From: Thalassia testudinum
Lineage: Eukaryota > Streptophyta > Magnoliopsida > Alismatales > Hydrocharitaceae
DNA: 64,000 bases
Assembly: GCA_037157565.1 (NCBI GenBank)
Contig: JAZHRO010000056.1
Coordinates: forward strand, 32,177,501-32,241,500
Direction of reading: 5' to 3'
The notes beneath the pieces are model-generated. The model was not told the DNA's origin. It made no database searches and was given only the letters and a program-made list of their open reading frames with translations. Positions within the stretch are counted from its first letter, which is position 1. The number at the start of each line of letters is the position of its first letter. The position numbers and the translations under genes are program-made. Of the stretch, positions 1 through 10,662 are shown one piece after another.

Positions 1-607
1 AGGTGCTCATGGTAATGCGAACGATCTCCGAATGGCGGTGTGGCCTGTCACACCACACGCCCACGGTGGTGGAGGCTCGTCGCTGCTGTTGAGGCCGGTG
101 GTGGTGAAATGGACGAGATGAACTCTCTTCAAGGTGTGGATTATTGGGATGGAGGCCTCCTTCGCTCAACAGCCTCTCTCGACTTTTCATGGCTGCCTGC
201 ATGAATTTGAATGGAGAGGCGGGAGTAGATCCACCTTCTCTGCTAATCCATGAATGTAGGATTTAGTGTGGCAGGTGGCATTGCAATGGCAACCGAGCCG
301 TTGCTGAAAAGAAGAAGAATAAAAGATATTGTTAAAATATTATGGTTATTTATATACAAACCCTCAACTTTTATGTTAACTTAGATTAATACATGCAATG
401 CACCTAATTGGTTAACTAATTAAATGAATGCAATTCTAAGTTAATTCTAAATGCATTTAAAGTATGAATGCAATGCATGAATTATGTAATTAAATTAGAA
501 ATATGAATTAATCAATTTACATCCTAATTTATGCTAAATAAATGTTAGAATTAACCTAATGTCTAGGCACTTAAATACTTAAATAGCCCACAAATATGGG
601 CTAACCA
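1..607 (-). mobile_element. Element A, left (3') LTR, right-hand part
   Basis: This stretch repeats 11823-12429 almost base for base, starting in a GC-rich segment and ending in an AT-rich one with many 'aatgcaatgcat' words. It ends in CA at 607, next to a polypurine tract. The first ~1,160 bp of this LTR should lie left of the window. Because the element reads on the minus strand, this is its 3' LTR. Confidence 0.93.
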
Positions 608-1812
608 AATACCTCCATGCCTAGATTTTGCTAGTCCCTAGCAAAATTAAGCGAAACCTAGCACTCCAAATAGACTAGTCAACCCAATTGGTCTTCCTTC
701 AGAGACATATTATGTTCAGACTCTAGACCCAAGGTTCCCAGGTAGTTGCTAAGTTACAGACTAGGTCGGCTAAAGATGAGTTGCAGGCACAAGTTTCCCT
801 AATTTCTGACTCTACCCTAAGGTTTATTGATCCCTGAGATTAAAGCATCCGTGCATGTGCATTGGTCTGAGTTATTTGAGTTAAAGGAAAAACTTTTTTT
901 TTAATAATATATATATATATTTTTTTTGTTTGATTCTTCTAAGTCTAACCTCAGATCAGCTATCAACACGGCCTGTGTTGAATTCATTGTCCCCATTACC
1001 ATACCTCGAAGGCTGCCTGGCTTTCGATGCTTCGAGATAGCACCGCCCATAACAACCCCAAGAACTCCTGGCAATCGACACTTCGAGATAGTATCGCCCA
1101 TGGATTTCTTAAGCGAAGTCAGGCCTATGGAAATCGGCACTTCAAGATAGGGCCGCCCATGGTACCTGAACCACACAATGTGCTTACATGCCCCTAGTAG
1201 GTTGGATATCCTAAGAGATAGTGCTGAGGAGGTAATATGTTATCATCGCATCCTCAAGGTGAGTATATACTCCACCTCTCCTACGGCGGGAACTCTTCCA
1301 ATAAAAATGTGTTTTCAAGCCTCTCCTAAGTCAAAACTAAGAGAACCAAATCTCTTTTAAGAAAGAAAGAAATTAAGTTAATTACCAGACTTGGATGCTT
1401 GGGTTACAAGGACCCGTAAACCAAAAGGTAGAACAAGACTCCTGGTACTACCCCACCTTTTAATTCAAACCCTAGCTTCCCTTCCTCAACCTCTTGAGGA
1501 ATGGTCTGCAACTTAACTCCTACTTAAGCTTTGAAGTCCACAAAGGACCCTAAAGGTCTAAAGCTAGTAGCTCATTTAGCTTCTAAAGTTTGACCTTAGA
1601 ATTAACTTAGTCTACCCAAGAGTTTTGATTTGCTTAAGAATGCAGGACCTAGCCAGTTAAGCTCAAAGCAAATTTTTTTTTTAATGCAAATGTATGCATG
1701 CTATAAACAAAATGCCTCAGGTCCTCTCCCCCATGCCTGGTTCAAATAATGTCCTCATTGAAAACAAAAATAGCTAAAGGAAGATATTACCTGAGGCGGA
1801 GAATGGTAGGAG
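608..1812 (-). other. Element A 3' non-coding region with polypurine tract
   Basis: No coding frame is visible between the integrase stop and the LTR. The polypurine tract, seen as its complement 'aatacctccatgc' at 608-620, abuts the LTR. The region holds three diverged units ending in a 'cgcccat' word (about 1013-1162), a 'ggatatcc' palindrome near 1203, and an 18-nt inverted repeat at 1483-1500 that is identical in B1, B2 and B3. There is no env-like frame. Confidence 0.8.
1013..1162 (-). repeat. Three ~50-nt units with 'cttcgagatag...cgcccat'
   Basis: Three diverged tandem units each contain 'cttcgagatag' or 'cttcaagatag' followed by 'ccgcccat' or 'tcgcccat'. Related units occur at the same relative place in B1 (about 16059-16177), B3 (about 32000-32155) and, inverted, B2 (about 45436-45590). 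Confidence 0.75.
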
Positions 1813-2244
1813 CTAAGGCTCCTCAAGAGTGACTTCGTCAACCGGATGGCCATCTAAAGTTATGTAAGGTTTTAACCGTTGACCATTGACGATAAAGGGA
1901 GTTGCTGAAGAGGAAGGATTTTTAATCTCCACAGCTCCATGTGGAAATAGTTTGGTGATTATGTAAGGCCCATCCCAACGAGACTTTAACTTCCTAGGAA
2001 AAAGCTTAAGCCTAGAATTGAAAAGCCAGACTTGTTGGTTAGGCTCAAAGGTCTTTCGAAGTATAAACTTATCATGCAAGACCTTAGTTGTTTCTTTATA
2101 AGCTTGAGAGGTGTCATAAGCATCATTCCTCAGCTCCTCAAGCTCACTTAATTCTAGAAGTCGTGCCTTACCTGCCTTCTCTAAATCCATGTTAACACTT
2201 CGAATAGCCTAAAGTGCCTTATGTTCCAACTCAACAGGTAAATG
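1813..2244 (-). pseudogene. Element A integrase, C-terminal part, cut off by a solo LTR
   Basis: The minus-strand frame from 2190 to 1813 encodes the end of an Athila-type integrase. It carries the 'FEPNQQVWLFNSRLKLFPRKLKSRWDGPY' type of C-terminal DNA-binding fold (compare '[18 protein letters not shown]' in B1) and the closing '[10 protein letters not shown]'. The reading continues leftwards from 2244, where the codons for 'LPVELEHKA' are visible but degraded, and its other half is at 4470-5182. The break is the 2.2-kb LTR at 2245-4469, whose flanking 'aaatg' is duplicated. The protein is therefore not made as a unit. The assignment rests on close similarity to the intact integrases in B1 and B3. 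Confidence 0.9.
2240..2244. repeat. TSD 'aaatg' (left copy) of the solo LTR in A
   Basis: Identical to 4470-4474 on the other side of the solo LTR. Five bases is the usual duplication length for Ty3/Gypsy integrases. Confidence 0.95.
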
Positions 2245-3125
2245 TGATAGCGATTTCACGCGGTTTGTTAAAATACGTCGTTGTAACGCGTAAAACCAAT
2301 CAACTCTTAAATTTATATTCCTAGATAGGGAAGTATCTAGGGTCGTCCAAGGAGGCCAAATGTTTGCAATAGTGATTCTCTTGCTTGGAATACAATCTCA
2401 ACTTTCTTTTTGGTATTTTTCAATATATCATTTTTTTGTTTTAAATTAAGACAACATGTGGAATGGTGATGGGAAGGTAATTCACACTTCAATTTAACTA
2501 CTACTTTCTAGTGGCAAGTAGAGCCTCTCCCTAAACTCACTCTAGGCAAGTGGAGGCCTAGAATAATTAGGGAGAGGGAGTGAAAAATGCTATAAAGCAA
2601 AGCAAGTAGAAATGCAAAATAGAAAATTGCAAAGAAGGCAACTAGATTACTGAAAAATGTTTTACAAAAAAGGCTAGTAGAGGAATGCTTCTACTACTAG
2701 AAAAATTAAAATAAAGAAAAGCAAACACAAATCCTCTAGATAGATGGTGAAGAAGAGGGCTTCTTGCTCCAAGGTTGGTGGCTCCCAAGCTTGAAAAGAA
2801 TCCTTCAACTCCTTCCTTGCAGTGCTCCGCCAAGGTGATGTCCTTCAAGGCAAGCCCTAGGGGGGCGTGCCCTAAGTTCTCTCCAAGGGTGGACGTCCAC
2901 CCTAAGTCCTTCTCCCTTGCCTGGCCGTCCTTCTTGAAGTGGAAGAGTCCTCCTCCTTGGCATGGCTCAAGTTGAAGAGAGTGGGGAGAAGAAGGCACCA
3001 AAGGGGCTGGTGATGTGCCCCTTTAATCTCCTTCTCTACTCCTTCTTCTTGGCCGTAGGTATAGGTGGTTTAGGTAGAAAAATATACTAAGGGAGGATGC
3101 CCCAAAATGGTGGTAGGTGGTGGCT

Positions 3126-3132
3126 TTTTATA
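3126..3132 (-). promoter_or_regulatory. TATA box of the C-family solo LTR
   Basis: The plus strand reads 'ttttata', giving TATAAAA on the minus strand, in a 'ctataaaaagcc' context. The same place in the right LTR of C (60901-60906) also has TATAAA, so this is probably the LTR core promoter. Confidence 0.6.
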
Positions 3133-3559
3133 GAATAGGATGGGGGGTTAAGGTGCCCCTTGAAATGGAGGGCTAGGATGGAAGGATGAGGGTGGTTGGT
3201 GATCCTATGGCTAGGGTGAGTTGGCGCCACCCCAAGGGGTGTTAAAGGGGGTGGTTATGGTGGTGTTGGTGTCTTTTGGTGGTGGAGAGACACCCCCATG
3301 TTGGCGCCAACATGGGGTCTTCTAGAAGGGGGGTTAGGTGGATGGTGGAGATGGATTCAAGGAGGTTTGTGTGGTGGAGATGAGGGGGGATTTTGGAGGG
3401 AAAGTGGCACCATTAAGGGGTGGTTATGGGTAGTTTTTGGCGCCACTTTTAGGTGTCTTTTGGAGGTGGTGGGTAGGTTAGGTTGGTGCCAAGTAGGTTA
3501 GCTTATGTGGAGCTTAGGTGGAGCTAGTTGGGTGGAGTTGGTAGGTGGGTTTTTGGGGT

Positions 3560-4260
3560 GGTACAAGCCAAAGAAGTTGGAGCATAGCTAAGCTAAGCTA
3601 AGCTAGCTTAGCTAATGGAGGAGTAGAGGAGAAGGTGTTGGAGCTAGGGTTTGGAGGAAGGACCTGAGGAGAAGAAGTCTGGAGCTGGAGCAGGAGCTGG
3701 CTGCTGCTGAAGAGGCTGGCATAGGGCTACTCTAGCTGGCTTAGCTTGCTAGTTCTTTGCTAGTTGCTAAGCCAAGCTAAAGTGAGCTAGCTTCTACCAA
3801 AATGAGCTGAGGTGAGCTAGGTCTGGTGCTCCCAGGGAGAATCAAGCTAGTTGAGGCAGCTACGATAGCTTAGCTCAACTGAGATGACCTAAGCTGAGTC
3901 CCCGAGAGCTAGACTTGAGCTTCCTGAGCTGAGATGAATTCTTCTTCAGCTGGCTGGAGTTGAGTGGAGTTGAATGTAGCTGGATCTGAGCTGGGGTGAA
4001 CTCCTGTCAACTCAGCTGAGCTAGCTAGAGCTCCCTGTGAACTAGTGGGAGCTGAGATGAGCTAGACTCAGCTAAGTTGAGCTGGATCTGAGCTGACTTG
4101 AGCTAGGGTGAGCTAAGGTGAACTCTCTTGAGCTGCCATCCAGCTGAGACTAGCTGAATGGAGCGGGGATGAGCTAACCCTAGTTCAAGTAAGCTAGGTT
4201 CCAGCTGTGGTGAGCTGGATCAAGTTGGGTTCCAGCTAGTCTGGGCTTCTCCTTCACCAT
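3560..4260. repeat. AGCT-rich degenerate simple repeat within the C-family LTR
   Basis: Dozens of short words built on AGCT ('agctaagct', 'gagctgagatgagct', 'agctagct') run through about 700 bp. The same array recurs in the other C-family LTR copies (about 12465-12948, 49574-49745 and 61360-61990), so it belongs to the LTR and is not a local expansion. Confidence 0.85.
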
Positions 4261-4469
4261 TTTCCTTCTTTAGTGCTAGGGTTTTAGGGATCTGTGCATC
4301 TGTACATCCCTAACACTCACAAAAACACATTAAAACGACAATAAAAAATGCAATGCATGCCTATCCTAATTTATGCCTAAATGCAGCCCAAAAACCCGTT
4401 TGCGGAGTAAAATCCTAAGAGCTAGGTTTGTTTTAATGCATAAGAATGATGATAAACTGGCGTTTATCA

Positions 4470-5360
4470 AAATGGCACGCTTTTCCATTCACAATCCGAA
4501 AGGGAGAAGTACCCAAAGGGGTCTTATAGGCCGTTCGATAAGCCCACAAAGCATCATCAAGCTTTTGGGACCAATCTTTCCTATCAGGTCTAACGGTCTT
4601 TTCCAAAATATTTTTTATCTCCCTATTGGACACTTCAACCTGGCCACTTGTCTAAGGATGGTAAGGGGTAGCGCCCTTGTGAGTCACTCCCAAACTCCTG
4701 ATTAGCTGATTGAAGTGGTGGTTTCGGAAATGAGGTCCCCCATCACTTATAATAGCCTTGGGGCAGCTGAAACGGGATATGATATTGGCCTTCACAAATT
4801 TCAAAACAACGGAGTGGTCATTTGTGCGTGTAGGAATGGCCTCTATCCATTTAGAGACATAATCAACTGGCACCAAGATATATTCATAACCATGGGACAA
4901 CAAGAAGGGGCCCATAAAGTCAATTCCCCACACATCAAAAATTTCAACAGATTGAATAGGATGTTGAGGCATTTCATTCCTCTTCCCAAGCGTTCCAGTC
5001 CGTTGACATCTAATACAGTCCTTAACAAAATTATGAGAATCCTTAAATAAGAAAGGCCACCAAAAACTAGACTGAAGAACCTTAAAAGCAGTTTTTTTAG
5101 CACCAAAGTGTCCTCCATAATGAAGTTCATGGCAAAAACTCAGTACACTTTGTTGTTCCTCTTCAGGTACATAACGTCTCAATACTTGGTCTTGTCCAAT
5201 TCTAAATAATTCTGGCTCTTCCCAATGAAAATATCTTGCTTGAGAAATGAATCTCTTTCTTTTCTGCTCATCCTAAGAGCCAGGAGTTTGTCCAGTCACC
5301 AAGTAATTAACAATGTATGCATGCCAAGGTAAAGTTGGTGTTACCGCCATCAGAGTTTCA
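4470..5360 (-). pseudogene. Element A integrase, N-terminal and catalytic part
   Basis: The minus-strand frame from 5182 shows the H-H-C-C zinc-binding region (HELHYGGH then CIRC), the first catalytic Asp in 'WGIDFMGPF' and the second in 'AIISDGGPHF'. The frame is then closed by TAG at 4654-4652, where B1 and B3 have a Gln codon (HPQTNG), a C-to-T change. Beyond the stop the same frame resumes with the motif holding the catalytic Glu (VEVSNREI) and runs to 4470, where the solo LTR interrupts it. 5183-5360 links RNase H to integrase and has decayed. Integrase would join the cDNA ends to host DNA; this copy cannot. Confidence 0.92.
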
Positions 5361-6077
5361 TCAGGAAATGTCTCGCGAATGTCTCCAGAAAGAGTCATTA
5401 AGAGGAAGGCGAGACAGGTGGTCAGCCACAACATTTTCTACTCCTTTCTTTTCACGTATTTCCAAGTCAAATTCTTGAAGGAGTAGGATCCACCTAATCA
5501 GACGTGGCTTAGAATCTTTCTTAGTAATGAGATGTTTCACTGCTACATGATTAATAAAAATAACCACCTTAGGCCCAAGTAGATAAGACCTAAACTTTTC
5601 CAGAGCAAAAACTACAGCAAGTAATTCTTTTTCAGTGACGGTGTAGTTTTGCTGAGGTTCGGTTAAAGTCTTGCTTGCATAATGCAGCACATGAGGTCTT
5701 CCCTCAACCCTTTGTCCAAGGACTGCTCCCACTGCATAATTTGAAGCATCACACATAAGCTCAAATGGGAGTGTCCAATCAGGAGCTTGGAGAATAGGCG
5801 CAGAGATCAAGGCCTCCTTTAGAGTTTGAAAGGCCTCGGCACACCTTGAATCAAAACTGAAGGAAGATTCCTTTGCCAACAAGTCACAAAGTGGCCTAGA
5901 AATTTTACTAAAATTTTTAATAAAGCGCCTATAAAAGCTAGCATGGCCCAAAAAGTATCTATTCTGTTTGACATTCGTAGGCAATGGAAGTTTTGAAATA
6001 GAATCAATCTTGGCTTTATCTACTTCCAAACCTTGCTCGGATACAACATGCCCGAGTACAATTCCTTTCTGTACCAT
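5361..6077 (-). pseudogene. Element A RT connection and RNase H domain
   Basis: The frame starts just after a TAG at 6095-6093. It holds the RT thumb/connection ('[18 protein letters not shown]') and then RNase H ('[14 protein letters not shown]', '[17 protein letters not shown]', '[11 protein letters not shown]'). RNase H removes the RNA strand after minus-strand synthesis. The third acidic residue, Asp in B1 and B3 (LDH, SDH), is Asn here (codon at 5552-5550, in 'FINHVAV'), so the enzyme would be inactive even without the stops. Confidence 0.93.
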
Positions 6078-6092
6078 GAAGTGACTTTTCTC

Positions 6093-7106
6093 CTAGCTGA
6101 GGACTAAACCAGTCTCCTTACATCGCTTCAACACATTCTCCAGGTGCAGGAGACACTGGTCGAAAGATGAACCATAAATGGAGAAGTCATCCATAAACAC
6201 TTCAACACACTCATCAATCATGTCCAAAAAGATAGACATCATACACCGCTGGAAAGTTGCAGGGGCATTACATAATCCAAACGGCATAGGCCTGAATGCA
6301 AAAGTACCGTAAGGACTTGTGAATGTCGTCTTTTCCTGAACATCAGGAAAGACTGCCACCTGATTGTACCCAGAATATCCATCAAGAAAGCAATAGTACT
6401 TATTCCCTACCAATTTCTTGAGAATTTGATCAATAAAAGGCAAAGGAAAGTGATCCTTCTGGGTAGTGGTGTTCAGCTTGCGGTAATCAATACAGACCCT
6501 CCATCTAGTAGAGGGTCTAGTGACAACTTGTTCACCTTGGTTGTTGAGTTCCACAGTAAAGCTTGCCTTCTTTGGCACCACATGAATGGGACTGACACAT
6601 TTACTATCAGCAATGGGATATATGATCCCAGCGTCCAACCACTTCAGGATTTCCTTTTTTACCACCTCCCTCATATTAGGGTTCAAACGTCTCTGCATGT
6701 CCCTAAATGTCTTGATGGAATCATCAATATAAATGTGGTGCATGCAGAATGTAGAGTCTCTACCCTTAATGTCAGCAGCACTCCAAGCAATAGCTTCCTT
6801 GTGCCTAGACAGGCATTCAATCATGGCTCCCTCCTGTGCCTCAGATAGCACAGCCGAAATGATAACGTGGAGCATATCATTGGCACCTAGGAAAACATAC
6901 TTGAGAGTGTCAGGGAGGGGTTCCAACTCAAGGTCGGGGGCTTGTATGGTTGAGGGTTTCATAAAAGTTGTCCCCATCTCAGGTAGATGATCTACCTTCG
7001 GCGGAAATGATGGGGGAAGAGACTCAGCAGAAACACCTAGCAATTCCTCAAGTTCAAGTATATCCCCTTCACATTCCTCCAAGAGATGGGAATGCTCATT
7101 TAGCAT
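6093..7106 (-). pseudogene. Element A reverse transcriptase palm and fingers
   Basis: An open frame of 337 codons covers the RT core: '[23 protein letters not shown]', '[11 protein letters not shown]', '[16 protein letters not shown]' and the catalytic 'FMDDFSIYG'. The domain itself keeps its key aspartates. It ends at TAG 6095-6093, where B1 has Trp (LSWEKSHF), and two further stops separate it from the protease (at 7205-7203 and about 7113). In the intact parent these domains form one polyprotein with protease upstream and RNase H downstream. The N-terminal methionine is only where the frame opens and is not a real start. Confidence 0.93.
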
Positions 7107-7202
7107 GACATGCTAAAGGGGGTCATCACATAACATTGCAGGAGTTGCCTCTTCAATCAGGTCATCTATCACCTCAACTTGAGAACAATCCTCAAGTCCG
7201 GC

Positions 7203-8100
7203 TTATTTGTAAGCATCAAACACATTAAGCCGGATTTTCCTATTCCCAAAGCCCATTTTTAATGCCCCAGTATTGCAATTGATTGAAGCATGCGAAGTTG
7301 CAAGGAAGGGGTGACCCAAAATGATGGAGGGTTTGGTTAACTTGTTGGTAGGGTCAGTGTCCAAAACTAAGAAGTCAACGGGAAAGAAGAAATCCTCCAC
7401 TCTTATGAGGACATCTTCCAAAATTCCCCATGGAGTCTTAAGTGATCGATCAGCAACTTGAAGGATTACAGGGCTAGGCATCAGATTGCCTCCCCCAAGT
7501 TGTTCATACACATAGCTCGGAAGGATGTTCACCCTCTCACCTAGATCAAGTAGAGCCTCATCAATTTGTAAGTCGCCAATAACTATAGAGATGTATGGGG
7601 CTCCTAGGTCCTTAAGTTTCGTGGGTGTGCCATGTTGAACAATTGAGCTAACAGAATCAGGCAGGACAACTTTTGATTGGACCTATTTTCTAGATTGCCA
7701 CTTTTTCGTGCACAGGTCCTTTAAGAAGCGGGCATAAGACGGAATCTGCCTAATAGCTTCAAGCAAACGCAGATTAATTTACACTTGCTTGAAAGTTTCC
7801 ATAATCTCATCGGTCTTATCTTTGGCTCCAGATGAGCCAGCAGAAGTCTGCCCAGAGGTGGGTAAGCGCTCTGGAAAAGGCACTCTCGATCTCTGGGTGG
7901 AAGGGTTGTCATGTCAAGTAAGGGGTGGAACAGGACAGCTTCCTCCGGTGAGGTGATTTCAAGCAGAGAAGATTTGGGCAAGTCTTCTCCGGTGGGGGTG
8001 AAAGTCGAGGTGGATGGTTTTTCAAGGGGTGAGACTATAGGAGCATCGGGTTTGGAAATTTCTTTCCCACTCCTCAAAATAATCACCGCCTGAGCATGCT
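7203..8100 (-). pseudogene. Element A protease and gag-protease linker
   Basis: The part from 7550 to 7203 is a retroviral-type aspartic protease. It has 'ALLDLGERVNILPSY' in place of the usual DLGA active-site motif, then 'ILQVADRSLKTP' and 'IILGHPFLATSHASINC'. Upstream to about 8086 is the linker that starts 'LRSGKE', equivalent to 'TTRSGKI' in B1. The linker frame breaks at about 7720. The protease would cut the Gag-Pol polyprotein. The replacement of Ala after DLG is unusual, and activity is doubtful. Confidence 0.85.
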
Positions 8101-8167
8101 CGCTAAAGACAATCCCTTTTCCTTTAGGATTTTCCTTAGCGGCACTGGGGAGCTTCCCAGACTCCCT

Positions 8168-9428
8168 CTATCTAACGGCCTCAACAAGGTGTCCAATTTG
8201 TGATTTCATCTCATGTATAGCCTTGTCATGAGATTGGATGATGGCACTTTGACTTTCTTTCATAGTTTTCAACATCGCCTTCAATTCATCCATCTCAGAG
8301 GTTTTAGGTTGGGCAAAGGTCTGAGGTTGGTCATTTGATGGTTTTGAAAGGATTGTGGTTTGTAATTCCCTGAATTTGAAACATTTCCTTATCTCCACGA
8401 AAAGTTTGGGTGGTTCCTCCATCCCTCATTATAAGTATTGGAGGACGGAACCCTTGAGTGGCATTCAAATCCGCTTGTACAATCTCAGGGAATTGGGAGG
8501 CTAAGTGGCAATCCATAGTGGCGTGTGTATTGCCTTGACAAATTAAGCATTCGGAAGCTTGGGATGTGGAGGTGTTAGATACGAATGAACTCAGGTTTGA
8601 CATAAGCCTTTCCATGTTTTGATTCAATAATTGAATCTGATAGGCTAAATTCTGGGTGTCCCTTGCCTCATTCGCCTCCAACTTTCTTTGCATGAGAGTG
8701 GGCTTTCTATCCATGTAGGCAGAATTCAAGTGAATAGAATTCTCACTCAAAGTATCTAAAAGGTTCCAAGCTTCATCCTTAGTCTTAGATAGAAAGGTTC
8801 CTGCATAGGCACCATCCACAGTTTGCTTATACGAATCATTAAGTCTGGTGTAGAACCTTTCAACCAGTTGCCATTTAGGCACCTGGTGATGTGGGCAAAG
8901 TCTCAGCAAGTTGCTAAAGCGCTCCCACGCATCATGGAATGCTTCCCCATCCTTTTGAACAAAACTCATAATTTCCCTCCTAAAGTGAATTGTTTTCCTC
9001 ATGGGGAAGTACTTCAAAAACTCCTTCTTCAGGGCATCCCAAGTATTAATATTATCAAGGGTGTGATACCAATACTTGGCTTTGTCCTTAAGGGAGAAGG
9101 GAAAGAGGGTCCACATTTGAGCATCATCAGTAATGCCCTGCAACTTCACCATGGAATAGACCTCGGTGAATTCCTCTATATGCCTATAAGGGTCTTCCCT
9201 AGTAATACCATAAAAGGAGGGCAGCAAGGATATGGTATTACTTTGGATCTCATACGGATTGTCCCCTCCAGGTCTACTTTATGTAGTGCCATCTTGATTG
9301 GTTGGGATGAAATATTCCTTAAGGCTCCTTTGACTGGTCATTTCTACCCTTGGAAAGTCTCTTCTTAAGATTCTTTCAGGTTCAGGATCAAACACAAGTT
9401 GTCTCCTAAGAGAACGCCTACCAAGCAT
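8168..9428 (-). pseudogene. Element A gag (capsid-nucleocapsid)
   Basis: The likely original start is ATG 9428-9426 ('MLGRRSLRR'), which matches the starts in B1 and B3. An in-frame TAA follows at 9281-9279. The long open part, 9227-8331, has the Gag capsid signature ('TWDALKKEFLKYFP', 'FHDAWERFSNLLRLCPHH', 'VERFYTRL') and a perfect CX2CX4HX4C zinc knuckle (C at 'CLIC', last C in 'TMDC'). The C-terminal 'YNEGWRNHPNF' motif is in a different frame, so at least one frameshift lies before it and another after it. A final segment to 8168 is a predicted coiled coil rich in Lys, Met and Glu. Of the gags in this window, only this one shows a zinc knuckle. Confidence 0.9.
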
Positions 9429-10641
9429 GCACTACAAACACAATTCAAAAGGACTTGTTCGGTCTTTACAAATTTAGGCTTTTGACTTTAGTTCAAATTG
9501 TAGGTGACAAAGCAAGTTGCTCAATCAATTGCACGCCTATTGTCAACCTTCAAAATGCCTAAAAAGTCCTAGTTGGAGCTTAGGTATTCTTCCCTAAATC
9601 TCAAATGGTCAAGTAAATCCAAAGATGGAAAATCGAGGGATGCAAGTAGGCTTAAGTCTTCCTTTGAAGCTGTGCTTTCGCGGTGCTTCTCAACTACCCC
9701 CAAAAATCTGTGACAGGGTATCCCCCTCTTTGGATTTACAAAACCTTTGATCTCAAGTTCCGAACACTTCAGAATCCAACGGTAGGAGGGCTCTTGTCCT
9801 AGTCGTTTCAAGACTTAGGAGTGTCTAAATGAGTGCTATGGTGTAAAAGATATAAGTGTGCATTCGTCGCAAAAGGATTTTGAATTTTGAATCGCACACC
9901 ACATTTGAAAATCAAATCCCTGGTTTTTTAGATGTTTGTCCTTTAATTAGTCCTTTTTCTAGAAAATATGTGACCACTTGTTAGATCGCTTCAAGACAAA
10001 TTTTGTGGTCTTCAAATTAAATCCAAATGCAATGCGTGATCAAGAATAGGATGCAAACTAAGAGAATGCGTACCTTGCTTCTAGCAATCCACGATGCGAG
10101 AATGCACGCAATGCAGAGAAGTAAATCTAGAGGTTGCTCATACAAACCAAAATGGTTCGTCCTAAGGGCTGGCAGCTTCTAGCATGTAGCTCATTTTTTT
10201 TTTTTTAAACTACTTATGCACAAGCAAATAAAAGTAAACAATCCACAAAATAAACTAAAAACCTAAATCTAAAGAAAAGGGAACATGGTCCCAAAAATTA
10301 CCCAACACAGGCCTAAAATAAAATCAGGGAACAAACCCCTCAAAATATACCCCAAAATAAGGGCTTCAAACCAAATGCAATGAAAAATTAAATCTAAAGT
10401 CTTAATTCTACTCTAATCAGATTAGCGACTAAATGTATAATGATGACCATCGCATCCTCGTCCTTCTCCTCCTTTTCAAAGTAGCTCGACCAATTCTCCT
10501 CTAGCGACGTCAAGGGTCACCTCTCACGATGGCTGGTTCCTCGCACAAAATTTCTCGCACAGGAAAAAAAAAAAGGTCAAATCACTATGCAATTGAGAAA
10601 TAATCAAAATAAAATCAGGTGAAATTATTGCATTTGTTGCC
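9429..10641 (-). other. Element A 5' leader
   Basis: About 1.2 kb of untranslated leader lies between the PBS and gag. It is AT-rich, with homopolymer runs (T run near 10195-10206, A run near 10564-10573). Short open frames such as 9569-9811 show no similarity to anything recognised. I see no promoter or RNA gene. Confidence 0.75.
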
Positions 10642-10659
10642 TCCCCAGCAAAGGCGCCA
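10642..10659 (-). other. Element A primer-binding site (tRNA-Asp type)
   Basis: The plus strand reads 'tccccagcaaaggcgcca', the complement of a PBS matching the 3' end of plant tRNA-Asp with two mismatches. It lies 3 bp from the LTR start at 10663, as expected. Confidence 0.9.
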
Positions 10660-10662
10660 TTT

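Larger units (their letters stand above)
2245..4469 (-). mobile_element. Solo LTR of the C family, inserted in element A integrase
   Basis: A 2,225-bp sequence begins TGATAGCG and ends TTTATCA. It is flanked by 'aaatg' on both sides and matches the LTR at 60016-62226 along its length. No internal region follows, so this is a solo LTR left by LTR-LTR recombination. In the minus-strand sense it has a TATA box at 3132-3126. About 3560-4260 is a degenerate AGCT-rich array (words such as 'gagctgag' and 'agctaagct'). Several 'ggcgcc' words lie at 3215-3440. An inverted repeat marks its U3 tip at 4450-4469. Confidence 0.95.

Noticed and set aside
1013..1162. Possible CRISPR-like direct repeats
   Set aside because: The units are diverged tandem copies without unique spacers, in a plant retroelement 3' region.
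2642..3001. A 119-codon minus-strand open frame in the solo LTR
   Set aside because: It lies inside the LTR and overlaps an open frame on the other strand. I see no motif, and the equivalent in the right LTR of C is not open over the same span.
3560..4260. Centromeric or other satellite array
   Set aside because: The array is confined to the C-family LTR and has no fixed monomer length.
6426..6990. Plus-strand open frames opposite the RT of A
   Set aside because: They are antisense shadows of well-supported minus-strand RT coding.
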